A DNA stretch of 64,000 nucleotides from Glandiceps talaboti (Eukaryota > Hemichordata > Enteropneusta > Spengelidae): positions 22,848,725 through 22,912,724 of the forward strand of contig NC_135555.1 in the NCBI RefSeq assembly GCF_964340395.1. The letters run 5' to 3'. Shown piece by piece: positions 10,221 to 21,583 of this stretch. How positions within the stretch are numbered: the first letter of the stretch is position 1; each line of letters begins with the position of its first letter. The position numbers and the translations under genes were made by a program. The notes beneath the pieces are model-generated. The model saw only the letters and a program-made list of their open reading frames with translations, had not been told where the DNA came from and did no database searches.

Positions 10221-13200
10221 CATGGTTACGAGAGAAAGTATTTGCAGTCCAAGTGCATCAGATGAATACATAAGGCAGTTAAAACTCACTGATCAGTACT
10301 GGAAGCTTTCAAGTGGTGATACCTATGTTGTTGTAGATTGCAACAAGTTTGGCATCATTCAAAAGGGCAAATATTGTGTTGTACAGTGCAACGTGTGTTT
10401 CACATCGGTCACCAATGAACAGACGACAGTTATTGTCACCTGCAGTTGTCAAGAGGGTGCAGTACAGGCTAAAAGGTTGAAGCAAACTGTGAAGATCATT
10501 GAACGAGATTTTGATGATTTCGTAGCAACTGAGAAAGGAAAATTTTGCATCCATGCAGCAGCAGTTGACAGACTGCGGGATAGTACAGCCAATGTGACAG
10601 ATGAGTCGGGTAAGCTGTGTATACTTTTGCTGAAAGGACTAAACAACAATTAGAACATAATTATCATATCTAGCATTTAGCCTGAAAAACAGATTGTTTT
10701 TGTAATATTGAAAAAATTCCCAAAACCTCTAGCTGTAGCTTTTTTATAACACTTCATTACACATTTGTCACAGGTGCTCATTCATACCCCATGATAAATT
10801 ATTTTAAACCTGGTACTTGTCCTATTGGGTGGAAATTTCAGAAAATGTTCTTTTTAATAGCATTGGAGGCATCTTTTTGGTACAAGCTGGGGACAAGTTG
10901 TTCATGGATAATTCAAACGTGCTGATAACGAATATGTCTGTCCCCTAAAAATCTTTCCATATTAAATTTTAATGTCAAAATGTACCTAAACCATATAAAC
11001 CCTTTGTAACACCACTATTTAATAGTGTGTAATATTGTCTTGTTTTTTTTCTATTAATAGCTCCTGTGATGGTTGATCTGCTTAACAAGGATCCGGTTTT
11101 AGGAGCAGTAACCATGGGAGCCTGCGTTCATCTCATTCATCTGAGAAGTAAGCAACGTGAAAAGAAGTTGGCATGCATTACGTGTAAATATGGTGCCACT
11201 GAGTGTGAGTGTGTAAGCAAGTTTCGAACATGGTGTGACAGCACAGCAGAGTTGGTGGTATCAGAGACAGAAGAAGTGGAGCCACCTATCAGCAAATTTA
11301 ACTACATTTCATACAAGCCTATCCCCTATCCGAAAACACCAGCCATGTCATCAATATATACACAGCATCAATGTGGGCAATATACATTTCCAGAGTATCT
11401 AATTCCAGCTATACCAAATTCTGATGATGTCATGCACACATGTGAACATGGTTATGTATGGGATGATGCTGATCCAGTCAGCAATAGGTGGTTTATCGGA
11501 AATGGAGTAATATACAAGGAAGGTGGAACTATATTGGAGGTTTCCCATCAAGGTGAATTCAAGACAATAAAGGGTAAGTCAATTTTGCATTCCAAATGTC
11601 CAAACAGAGGTTGAAATGTACATCTTTTAGTATACTTTAGCTGAATACGCTTAACTGGAGTGTCTATTTTCTCCTTCACAGTGCATGGTTCGTTGTAGAA
11701 AGAGAACAACGTTACACCACTATTATATAATACTAATTTTACACAAATATACACTTACTGACAAAATGCAGAAGAAAATATACTTTTTTGTAGTAGTTTT
11801 TATTTATTTTTAAAACTTTTATTTTTATTGAATTTTATTGCAGTTTGCTTCCGCCCTTGCACTGGCCCATGTAACTGCCGCCTGTTTTATGATGGCCAAG
11901 AAGACTTGCTGTTTAACTTAAACAATAAGATTTGATCCATTATAGTTTACTGTACCCATACTTGAACCTGATGATTCAATCTAGAAACCCCTTGGCTGCA
12001 TTTCATAGGTATGTTTTATTTTACAATTACATTTCTTTTAATGTAACTATTTACTTGCTATTATGTATTACTATTACATGTATGTACATGTACTCTCTTG
12101 TTTAAAGGGGTGTGGTTTTTATTGGTATAATCTGACAAAACAATGATAAACTCAGAACCCATGAGGGGCTTGAGAGGGGCGATGCACTCCTCCATTTGTA
12201 TTGGCCACCCCTCTAACTCATATCCCACCCCACTGTTTGGTTGCACCGCCCCTGTTTCCAAATTGACTTCATATATACTTATCATATATAACACTAAAAC
12301 AAACTCTCTGTCATTCATTGAAATGTGCACCTTTAAAACTTGGCATGTCTCAGATAATCATTGATTCTTATAATTATGTCGTCTCTCGTTTCACTCTACA
12401 GTGTACCTGCTTAAGGCTGAAGTGAAAATGACTTTTCTTTAATTTGTATTGTATTTCAGAGCTTATGCAGACAACCTAGAATCACTGTATCGATCTGCCT
12501 CTTCACAAATTCAGGCTGGCATGGAATGGCTTTGCGAGACTCCTAGACATTTCTTGGGATAGTGCTTTTTCCTGCAACGTATGTGGTGATATGCCAGACG
12601 TTGTTATCTGTGATGGTACAGCAGTTGGAATGAACAAACAACTCCTGAAGTGTTTTGCATCAGGTCAGAGGGATCTTAGTGGTTTACCAACAATTCATGG
12701 CAGTAAACACAAAGATAGAGTTTTCATCCCGAGTCCTCAGGCAAGGAAGCTTTTAATGCAGTTTGCTGGCTTACATACAGAACATAAACACCAGAGACAA
12801 TTGTCTGTTGATCCTCTGTCAGAAGAACAGTACGGCCAACTCATCAATCTATTAAAGAAACATGAACATTTGCTACCACTTGCTGATGTTATTGAACGAA
12901 TAGGGGACAATCGAGTTGCACCCTCAACATATCAATCATTCTTACAAGATCTGTCAAGAAATTCACCAGCGTCTTCACTGTTGCAGATTGGTGAAAATTC
13001 CTCAGTTCGACATATCATAAAAGAAATTGCGATTTTGGGAATCAATATTTTTCTCAGTTGCCATCAAGAAAAACTGGAAATCCTTCAGCGAGAAGCACCA
13101 ATTATAAGTAATTTTGTTGAGGCTGTTTACACTGAGGGCTGCCTACCAGTTGATGTCCGCAGGTTACTTCGCAATTTGTTGCAACGATGTAAGCTCAACG

Positions 13201-15699
13201 TTCCAGAGCAGTCTTCACAACAGTATCTACCTCCCACACAACAGGAGTTATTCAAAGATTTGAGTTTCTTCCCAAATCTGCCTGAAGTACGAAGGTGAGT
13301 AATGTTGTTCATACTTGATCCCTATCCCAACGCTAGGTTTGCTGATAAAAGATACTGACACATTGTTGATACACTGTCATAGGTGATCAAATGTTTTTTC
13401 TTCTTCAGAAGTTAAAATAATATACCATGAAAATAATGTGTATGTCCTTCATCAGTGATGCATATTTCTTGGAGAGATTTCCCTTGAATTTAATTATCAC
13501 ATTTTTTGATAATTTACAAATGTAGACACTTGATCATGTGTCACTCATTCTCACTTTCAGACTTTGCCATGTACTTATTCAGTGGGTTTAAAACTTCTGT
13601 GATTGAGGAAAAAATAGAGGAATTTTTGGAACAAAGATACACAATATTAGGAATGAAAAGACTTCATTATTTGTGTTACTGATACTCCTTTTCTATCATA
13701 TTTCCAGTATTGGCAACTATGTAATTGACAGTGATGCAGAAAACAGAGCATGCAGAGGGCCAGATACATGTAATAAGTTTTCAAAGGGACATCCTACCCT
13801 GTCTCCTGGACTGTTCACCATGCACTGTCCACATAAAGTGTGTTTTGGATTTCATGTTATGGATGCCCATGAGTCACCAGCTACCCCTTTTCGAATCCTG
13901 ATGACACGAATGAGAAAAGCACCGAGAATGGTCATATATGATAATGCATGCAAGCTGCACCAGTACTGCCTAAATCGGTGAGTGATCTCACAATATCCCT
14001 GACTGTCATTTTTTTGGGTATGTCACTAATATCAGTGACTACTGACTTTGCAACATGGTAGTCATACATGTAGCTGAGTGCTCATGTCAAGCTTTCAATA
14101 TTATAGTTGCTACAATCACTTACAGAGTAAAACTTAAAAGTAAGTTGCAATTGAAAAAGTGACAAGTAGAGTGAAAAAAATACACCAAACTCCTTTGATT
14201 TCATAAGAACATGTTTTATTATATAAATAAATTCTGACTACCAATTTGCTTGGCTGGCTACCAATTTATAAATGTGGTAGTCAGAACTGACTACAAGAAA
14301 AAAAAGTTAATAGATAGATATCAGGGATAAATGGCAGTTATTTACACAATTAACCTATAATATACTTTTGTTGTTTTACAGTGAGCCAGATTATTTCAAA
14401 AACACAATGTTTTTGGTTGACAGACTGCATTGGAACAATCACACTGGGTAGGTTAAGTTTCCTGATTCTACATCTCATTACAAAACTTGAATACAAACAA
14501 ATCATTTCAATATTTTCCATCAATATTGGTATCATTCTCTATGTGTGTCATATTTCACTAATTAATGTTACTTGTATGTATACATGTATGGTCCACTTTT
14601 ACATAAAAATTGCACAATTCTTGTGATTAAAAAAATGAATAGAAATCAACATTTTTTAAAAAGTGGAAAAAGTTTATTGCTCTTAGGGCCTGTCATTAAT
14701 GGATATCCAATGATCGTGATGAGAGATGTCTTTGTAAAAACATTGTGTCATTGTAAATGTACTAGTATTTGATTTTGCATGGGTGAATGGGAACGATGAT
14801 AATTAATGTCCATACTTAAAAACCAATTTTTTATCTATTCTGTAGGTGTTCCAGTGGTTACAGCATGAATACCTACAATGCAGACAGATACATAGCAGGA
14901 CTAAACTCACAGGCATCAGAACAAAGTAATGCATCAATCAGCAGAATCAAAGCCCAGTTGTCATATATGCTACCAGACAATTTTATTTTTCATGCTGCTC
15001 TTTTCATTGGGGTTACAAATATGAAGCTAAAGAAATCAAATTAGCAAGGAATTTCAATGAGGGGTTTATTAAAATGCCTCAGATAGAAGAATATAACATG
15101 ACAGATCAATAGCTCCCAGATCAGTGTAAATATGAGGACAAACACTAGTTCATTACATTCAAAGTTAATTGGTGTCAAAATTTCAGTTTTAGTTCTTCTA
15201 AATGTGATATTAGGCATGGCAGGAATGTGTTATAATTGTTTTTTAATGAAATATAGGGTCATAATGTTTTTATGTAAGTTGTAATCAGCTGGTGTTTTCT
15301 GTATACAGTGTTGCTTTCAATAATGATGACATTCTATTTCTAATTCAAACGATTCTATCATGTCATGAACCTACCATAAAGTTCAAAGTTCTTTTTATTA
15401 TACACACACTTACAACTGATAATCATAACAATGTAAATAAATGGTATTACTGAATTGAAATGTAAATAATTTAGTGAAAAATGAAAGTGAAGAACTTGAA
15501 TTGAATACAACTGAATTGAAGAGGAATGTAAATAATAAACAGTCAAAGTTCACTGGCTATGTCCGAAATCACTTGCTGCAGTTATGTATCTGACGATGTT
15601 GGATATCAATGAACTTGTGACATAAAGATACATTTACTAACAGTCAAACTTAGCTGGTCGTCTTCTGACTCGTCTGCTTCTGACAGAGTTTGATTGTGA

Positions 15700-15915
15700 G
15701 GCTCTGGTACGCTTTGCGGGTGGTTCTGGTTGGTGATGTTGTGGTGGAGCAGGTGACAATGTGGGTTGATGTGGTTCTGGTTGGTGATGTGGTGGTGGAG
15801 CAGGTGACAATGTGGGTTGATGTGGTTCTGGTTGGTGATGTGGTGGTGGAGCAGGTGACAATGTGGGTTGATGTGGTTCTGGTTGGTGATGTGGTGGTGG
15901 AGCAGGTGATAATGT
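15700..15915 (-). repeat. 51-bp coding tandem repeat in exon 3 of the NRF1-like gene
   Basis: Four near-identical 51-bp units encode HQPTLSPAPPPHHQPEP-type segments. The unit length is a multiple of three, so the array stays in frame. This gives a disordered Pro/His-rich tail and a likely copy-number polymorphism. Confidence 0.85.
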
Positions 15916-16102
15916 GTGTTCTGGCTCTTGGTGAAATGGCTGAGGTGATGGGCTACAGATTGTTAAATTTGACTGGATAGATGTGTTTCTCGTGGTCTGC
16001 TGTACTGTTGGTTCTGGTGTGGATGTAAGGATGCCTGTCATAGAAAAAAACATACATAAAAATATAATTCAGAATACATTACACATGAAAGTTCAAGTCA
16101 TT

Positions 16103-16211
16103 GGAACACACTTACACACCATGCTGTTGGTTCAATATGTAGAGCAAAACATTGTATCTTGATTAACTACATATGTATTGAACAACAACATAGCATGGAA
16201 GTGTGTTCCCA
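16103..16211. mobile_element. Short foldback in the last intron of the NRF1-like gene
   Basis: GGAACACACTT..CCATGCTGTTG and its inverted partner CAACAACATAGCATGGAAG flank ~30 bp. It has the size and shape of a small hairpin MITE. No target duplication is visible. Confidence 0.5.
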
Positions 16212-17540
16212 TCACACAAAGTTACTTCTATTTCAAACCCATTGTAATATTCACCTCCCACAAATATATACAGTTAAAAGAAAAGTCATGGGGAAAGATT
16301 TTCTAGGACTTCAATAAAACATTTTAAGAAAAAAAAAGATCATTAGAATTTAGTGGGTAAAAAAGGTGATAAAAAGTGGGGCTTACAGCTAGAGCAGGTA
16401 GATCGAAAGAATGAATAATATAACTCAATCTTCAAAGCCCTCCCCCTCCCTAATTAAAATATAAAATGTTCTGTGTACTCACCCATTACTTGCTGAATAG
16501 AATCCCCATACTGCTCCATAATATATTGCATTGCGTCTGGCATGTCATGTACATCTATGGTAACTCTCTCCTCAGCTTCCATATCATCACCTGCAAGGGA
16601 ACACCAGTTTTAGAAAATGATCAGCATATTAACTATTTAAACACAATAATAACCAAAATGTGACATTTAACTTAATCTATATAGTCACAGAAAGAAATAA
16701 TAAAAATTCCTTGATACTTAGCTGACAACGAATCGACAGTGTTGCATATTGTTTATACCCCATCGGTTCAGTGTTCTTTTCTTATTAGTAATAGTATCTT
16801 TCCTGTCAATTCCTTTTTTGTGTACACCGGTAATAAATTAATTGAAATACTAAGACTTATGACTATTTTGGTGATATATCATAAAGTAACTGTGGATGAA
16901 ATCTTGAAATCCGGAGAAAGTAAGATGCTTACCAAGTTTTCCAAGTTCATTGAAATGGCCGTAGCATGCTCTGATGGCTGTTCTCATATGATCTGTCCAG
17001 CCTGGTCCACCATAAACACCCGGACGACTGGGACTTACGTATGGTACACTAGCGGCAATTGCCACCATGTCGGTTTGTTTTCAGTGCGTCCCCAATGTGG
17101 CTCTCCTTGCAGCGACAGTCTTACACATCTAGTGAGGAGCTTACATACTCTCGTGTGGTTCAATTTGCTCAGTTGTTTACCGGCCGATCGAAGATCTGGT
17201 AGGATAACGCCAGCGTCGTCTTCCGTCTGCTGCGGGGCTGGTACAGTTGTTAATACCGCTCGTGGAGGTTGTGAGGAAAGCAAATTACTAGAACTGTCCA
17301 TGTCTGCCGACAGGGACTTGGCCAGGAGATCGGTCCCGCTGGTTAAATAGTGCCGCTTTCCCGTAACTTTATCGATATAGCTAGTGACTACAGCGACTTC
17401 GAGCTTTGTCTTACTGTGGAATGATGCTACCTTGCGCTGAAGGACAGCCCAAGCTTTCTGCTGCGAAATGGTAAGGTTCTCCATGGTACGTTCACGTTGG
17501 AAACAACGAGAGAAATGATCTTCCTCACCCTACAGTCAAA

Positions 17541-17550
17541 CTTTTATACC
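17541..17550 (-). promoter_or_regulatory. TATA box of the NRF1-like gene
   Basis: On the minus strand GGTATAAAAG lies ~58 bp upstream of the ATG at 17484, the same spacing as in the transposase gene on the other side. Transcription would start near 17515, leaving a 5' leader of about 30 nt. Confidence 0.65.
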
Positions 17551-18053
17551 ATTTCTTCGTTATCACCCGGAATAATAGCGTAGTTGTTTTATAAATTGGC
17601 ATAATAACATTAAAAAAATACCGCAGAGTTGACTATTGTCTGCCGGTAGCTTTTTAGAGGTTGGAGGCGTGAATGGCAATTCTTATATTGTTTCACTAAC
17701 TTTCATGCAACCGAAACGTAAATTATTCCGTAGACAGAAGACCCTTTTACTCTCTATGGTTATTCAGACAAGAAGCTTGGATTTAAAAAAAATAATTAAA
17801 AAAATGAATAATTATATCGACGCTGACAACACGGAACTTCGGCTGAAATTCAACTGCGGTCGTACGTGATCAAATAGGTCACTTGAGGTCATTTGCGTTC
17901 CGACAAGTTTTACCCATGAGTTCGTGTAAGCATGGAAGTATAACCCCACGAGGTTTTGAAACAAATATTCGTGGTCTTGTAACAAAACGTAGAGTTTATT
18001 TTCGTCATATTCTTAAAGTCATTGTCTGTCTCGTCTCACGAGTCACATCAAAT

Positions 18054-18238
18054 AAAATCGTCGAACAAACTCGCACATGTACGCATCTCTGTGCTCGGCA
18101 GTAACACCGACTGGGAGCTGTTAATTGGTGGTGTGATAATTGATATTATCAATCATCACACCACCAATTAACAGCTCCCAGTCGGTGTTACAGCCGAGCA
18201 CAGAGATGCGTACATGTGCGAGTTTGTTCGATGATTTT
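18054..18238. mobile_element. Near-perfect 185-bp palindrome inside the KDZ element
   Basis: Arms of ~90 bp (AAAATCGTCGAACAAACTCG inward) are almost identical inverted copies meeting around 18146 with practically no loop. Only a few mismatches and one indel occur (GCAGTAAC versus GCTGTAAC). It would fold into a long cruciform or hairpin. It could be a foldback MITE or a functional part of the transposon. Confidence 0.85.
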
Positions 18239-18408
18239 TACACCTCCTTTAGGCGGAGTACTTGACACCTGCTATATGAAAGTGTCCTTTGACAAAAAAT
18301 TATTTCGCGAGATCAAAGAAATACCGCAATTTTGAAGTCAAATATGATTGGATTTACCGATCAGATACTCGAAACTGGTAGTCAACGTAGTGGATCGAGT
18401 ACATTGAT

Positions 18409-18468
18409 TAGCCTGTTCCAAGCTTGAGTGTTACCGTTCGTACCTCGAACGGTAATTAGAACAGGCTA
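18409..18468. mobile_element. 60-bp hairpin element with flanking direct repeat
   Basis: TAGCCTGTTC and GAACAGGCTA form the ends and TTACCGTTCG/CGAACGGTAA an inner stem. CGAGTACATTGA (18396-18407) and CGAGTACACTGA (18469-18480) flank it, which looks like an imperfect target duplication. Confidence 0.6.
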
Positions 18469-18469
18469 C

Positions 18470-19244
18470 GAGTACACTGACACACTGTACTGGTCATGTG
18501 TACCACTGTCAAAACTGCAATGTAGTACTTCTTTGAATCATTGCTAGTTTCCCGGGAATAAACCATCTTTCATACACGGTCGATAATGACGAATTTTAAT
18601 ATTAAATAGAAACGGAAACTCACGCTGTGAAAAAGGCTACAATAAACTTTCAATTATTTTCATTTTCAAGTATATTAGAAATATACACAATTTATACAAG
18701 TTACAACATCGTCCAGGCACCGTCCTCCATGAAGGTGGTAGAGACGCTTGCAAGTAACATATACATATGTACATTGACCCAGATGCAACTACAGTATTGA
18801 AACCGTCGGTTATCCGAACATCGATTATCAGAACTGTTTAGTCATCCGAACTACCATGTCAATGCATGTACAACCCCTTTACGTTTCAAGCCGAATGGCA
18901 TGATAGCATCGTAAATATAGTGTAGAGAGAACTAAATCTATATTTGTTCAATTTATCCTTATCTGATAGAATCATTGCCGACCATTTACAATTGCCGACT
19001 TCCATGTCATGTCGACGAAGCCTTAGTTGATTGACAGACAGCTGCCAATGTCATGGCTTTTTCTATTCGTTGAGATCATTCACACTCCCCTTTGACGGTA
19101 TGCCGTGATGAACCAACATGTCTCTATGTCAAGCCGACAGTCTGATTGTTGTTACGTCGTTGTCATCATGTCAGATAGTTATCACGTCTTTAGAAACATT
19201 GTAGCAAACAATGGAACGACGACAACAGACTTAACTAGCGGCGA

Positions 19245-19278
<34 letters not shown>

Positions 19279-19848
19279 GAAAAAACTTTATGATTTGAAG
19301 TAACTTTATAGTAAGACCGCCAAACACTGGCCGTAGTTTAGTCAAAGCAGTGTATACAATGAATAAAACTTGGGAGATACGAAGGCCTTGCCTTGGTGCG
19401 AATTGTCAATCGACTACTTGATCGCGATAAAACTTGAGTGGAGTTCGTGGAGTTGGGAAGACAACAATTTTGGACATCAAGAAATTAAAAGACAAGTTAC
19501 ATGCATGTACGTGAATTCGCAACTAAGATGGAAATGACCATACATGGCTAGAACTAGCTCTGGGTGTACGCTGGGTTTTTCGACACGTCTCCAGAGCTAC
19601 AGTAGAACCATGGATGTATTAGTGAGATACATCCATGGATGTACAAAGCCCAACGGGTCTTGCTCCGGATGTTTACGCAGCGTTGATCGACTCGTGTAGC
19701 GTTGAGCTATCGAGTAGCGTCGTAAATTCATTCAGTGTTCTTGGTCGAACGCGACTACTAATACTTTCCCCATCCATAGGAATTTCATTTTTTATTCATC
19801 TAAAAAGCATGTCCCCCAAGACGTTCGGATAATGGACGGTTTACACAC
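18470..19848. other. Non-coding interior of the KDZ element
   Basis: No gene is seen. It contains a (GTT)n microsatellite at 19245-19280 and a hairpin CATGGATGTAT/ATACATCCATG at 19608-19637. Confidence 0.5.
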
Positions 19849-19917
19849 GGTGGCTTCGGTAAGTACAACGGTAACTACAACGTTACTATCGGTACTATCG
19901 TACTTACCAAAGCCACC
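19849..19917. repeat. Short hairpin near the right end of the KDZ element
   Basis: GGTGGCTTCGGTAAGTAC at the left pairs with GTACTTACCAAAGCCACC at the right around ~33 bp that is itself partly repetitive (ACGGTA/ACTATCGGTA). Confidence 0.65.
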
Positions 19918-20009
19918 ATGCATTGCTGCTACCTAGCTAGCGAGGCCACGATCACTGGTAACTCTGTCGATGTCATGCCATCACGATCATCAAACATCAA
20001 ACCTTTAAC

Positions 20010-20191
20010 CATTAGCCACTCGCAAGTGATACATTGTCACCACTCGCAAGCGTCATTTTTCACTACTCGCAAGTGATACTTTTCACCACTCGCAAGCGTC
20101 ACTTTTCACCACTCGCAAGGAGCACATTTCGCCACTTGCTACTCGCAACTTTCACTCGCATCATGCATATTTTGTACCTCGTAGATACCTG
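20010..20191 (-). repeat. Right terminal inverted repeat of the KDZ element
   Basis: It is the inverted counterpart of 7692-7925, with five CTTGCGAGTRGTGA-type units and the terminal CATGATGCATATTTTGTACC segment. It is followed by AAAAATC, the outer target duplication copy. It has no TATA-like unit, unlike the left end. Confidence 0.85.
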
Positions 20192-20716
20192 AAAAATCAC
20201 CAGAATAAATTGTAAATTTACTAAATACCTAAATACCAGCAGTCCTTGAGAATTCGAACTACACTTGTCAACTTGGTTCAGTCTTTCATCACAAAATCTC
20301 CAAATGTGTACACATACATTTGAGTACAAGTTGACATAAGCGACTCCATACTGTATATCGTTTGTTTATGGATAGAAATTCAAAATCCGACAGTTTCAAA
20401 GATCGTCTGCTGCTCCAGCTGACACTGTAGTTAGTATTGTGAAACTTGATGTGTGTACATGCGTATGTACGTATTTCTGGGTCCCAAATTCAGACGATAA
20501 CATACACCGATATCATTCATGTCATCGGGGACAAGTGACATCACGGTAGCATTCATTGTTACAGGAATACTTATAAATTATCCAGAAATTCTCGATCATA
20601 AAGGCTTGCGAAGTGTCGAGTGTGAGAAATGGCGTCCGTTACTAATACTACTGTGTGTGCGCGAGGTGAATGACGTCACTAGAATTGAATACAATGTAGC
20701 AAAGTGCGTTACACTA
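20192..20716. other. Intergenic DNA
   Basis: No gene or repeat was recognised. Confidence 0.4.
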
Positions 20717-21002
20717 GCCCCGTCTACACGGCACTAAAAATCCTCCCTGAGGTAGGATTCAGGATAGTTTGAAGCCCGTGTAGACGCAAACGCGTCCTGA
20801 ACCTGTCCTGAAACCGTCCTGACTTAGGACACCTTTGAGAGGTTTCCTGAAACCCTCCTGACTTCGTCCTATATGTATGAGTCAGGACGGAACGCGCGAC
20901 ATCCACGCTGTAACCTTCCTACGTGTAGACACAAATCTATCCTACCTCAGGTATGACTTGGCCCGGCTGCCTCAGGTAGGACGACCTACGTGTAGATGGG
21001 GC
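20717..21002 (-). mobile_element. TA-flanked MITE family M1, copy 1 (286 bp)
   Basis: The ends GCCCCGTCTACACGG and CGTGTAGATGGGGC are inverted repeats flanked by TA on both sides. The second ring of inverted repeats is CCTACCTGAGG/CCTCAGGTAGG-like. Internally, CCTGAAACC/GTCCTGA modules repeat. The same element, in reverse orientation, is at 57351-57630. There is no ORF. Confidence 0.85.
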
Positions 21003-21547
21003 TATTGTCGTATGTTTGCATATGCGGTACCGCGGTACACACATCACATACAAAGTGAAATAGACAACGATAGAAACAAACTCGCCAGCTTACAAATGTA
21101 TTGTTTACATGACTTTGCCGACGATGAGGAATAATCATCATTAATTTACATTAAACTTAGTTGCTAAAATTATGGATGAGTTAAAACAACAAGGGACATT
21201 GCATATATTTTTTCCGACATTTCATAGGCGAATGTTAATATGCAGTGTTTTTTCGGAGTGTCTGTTGAGGTGTGGGATATTTATGACATCAATTTGAGGA
21301 GTATTTATATGAATAATAAGTACTGGTTACCTTTGATAAACAGTTGCCTAATAAAGTACACTGAATCCACTGATCTTTAATGATGTCTATATCGCGAGCA
21401 AACGTGAAACTGAGATGATGTGGGGGAACGGTTATTTACGTATACTTTCTAGGGAATTGCATAACATACATGTATATCCATGGCCGATACATGTATTTGT
21501 CCTAAAACCTGTTGTTCTGTATCTCTTTGTAACGTCGTTATTGTTGC

Positions 21548-21583
<36 letters not shown>

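Larger units (their letters stand above)
7976..15044 (+). pseudogene. KDZ / HMGXB3-like transposase, eight exons, two frameshifts
   Basis: Exons: 7976-8094, 10221-10609, 11061-11573, 11844-12008, 12460-13294, 13708-13977, 14382-14447 and 14846-15044. All introns are GT..AG and the phases match at every junction. Exon 1 has a basic nuclear signal (KNKKKRRRERTEE). Exon 2 has a SWIM-like CSC..CIH zinc site. Exons 3-4 have Cys clusters (CITC..CEC, RPCTGPCNC) of the CxC type. Exon 5 starts the catalytic core with CNVCGDMPDVVICDGTAVGM, exon 6 has RMVIYDNACKLHQY, and exon 8 has SQASEQSNASISRIK, which I take as the D-D-E residues. Gaps in the frame occur in exon 4 (after LFNLNN, about 11925-11935) and exon 5 (after QIQAG, about 12515-12535). 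Each is repaired by one shift, so inactivation or sequence error is possible. The stop is TAG at 15042. The protein should cut and paste the element by binding its ends. Confidence 0.85.
15637..17484 (-). pseudogene. NRF1/Erect-wing-like DNA-binding protein carried by the transposon, one frameshift
   Basis: Three exons: 17484-16933, 16591-16482 and 16036-15637. The donors GTAAGC and GTGAGT and acceptors CTTGCAG and TATGACAG join in matching phase 1. Exon 1 (start MENLTISQQKAW) has an N-terminal ~100 residues of unknown type. Then come LRSAGKQLSKLNHTRVCKLL, GEPHWGRTENKPTWW, and in a second frame VPYVSPSRPGVYGG, GWTDHMRTAIRACYGHFNEL. The GxPxWG..KPxWW..VPY..W(T)..LR..I..CY pattern is that of the second half of the NRF1/EWG DNA-binding domain (known family). 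The frame breaks right after KPTWW (about 17045-17060). Exon 3 encodes four 17-residue repeats (HQPTLSPAPPPHHQPEP) and a basic tail (SRRVRRRPAKFDC), probably nuclear. It lies tail to tail with the transposase gene and may help in binding the element's ends or in expression; this is inference. Confidence 0.75.
7692..20191. mobile_element. Complete ~12.5-kb KDZ-type DNA transposon with two genes
   Basis: The ends are inverted copies of each other. 7693 begins AGGTATGTACGAGGTACAAA and the reverse complement of 20190 begins AGGTATCTACGAGGTACAAA. Both continue with near-identical sequence for ~180 bp built from 22-24-bp units containing CTTGCGAGTRGTGA (seven units on the left, five on the right). 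AAAAATC occurs directly outside both ends (7685-7691 and 20192-20198), giving a 7-bp perfect or 8-bp one-mismatch target duplication; the exact terminal base is ambiguous by one. Zisupton elements are known to make 8-bp duplications. Inside are a KDZ/HMGXB3-like transposase gene (7976-15044, +) and an NRF1-like gene (17484-15637, -), convergent, each with its own TATA promoter. Several smaller repeats and palindromes are nested inside. Confidence 0.85.

Noticed and set aside
13561-13707. Extra transposase exon between 13294 and 13708
   Set aside because: No reading matches in phase, whereas direct joining of 13294 to 13708 keeps the frame and the expected protein order.
15690-15980. Plus-strand VVLVGDVVVEQVTMWVD repeat protein
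   Set aside because: Antisense shadow of the Pro/His-rich repeat of the NRF1-like gene, whose splice phases support the minus strand.
16739-17350. 203-residue plus-strand frame
   Set aside because: Antisense to exon 1 of the NRF1-like gene; no family resemblance.
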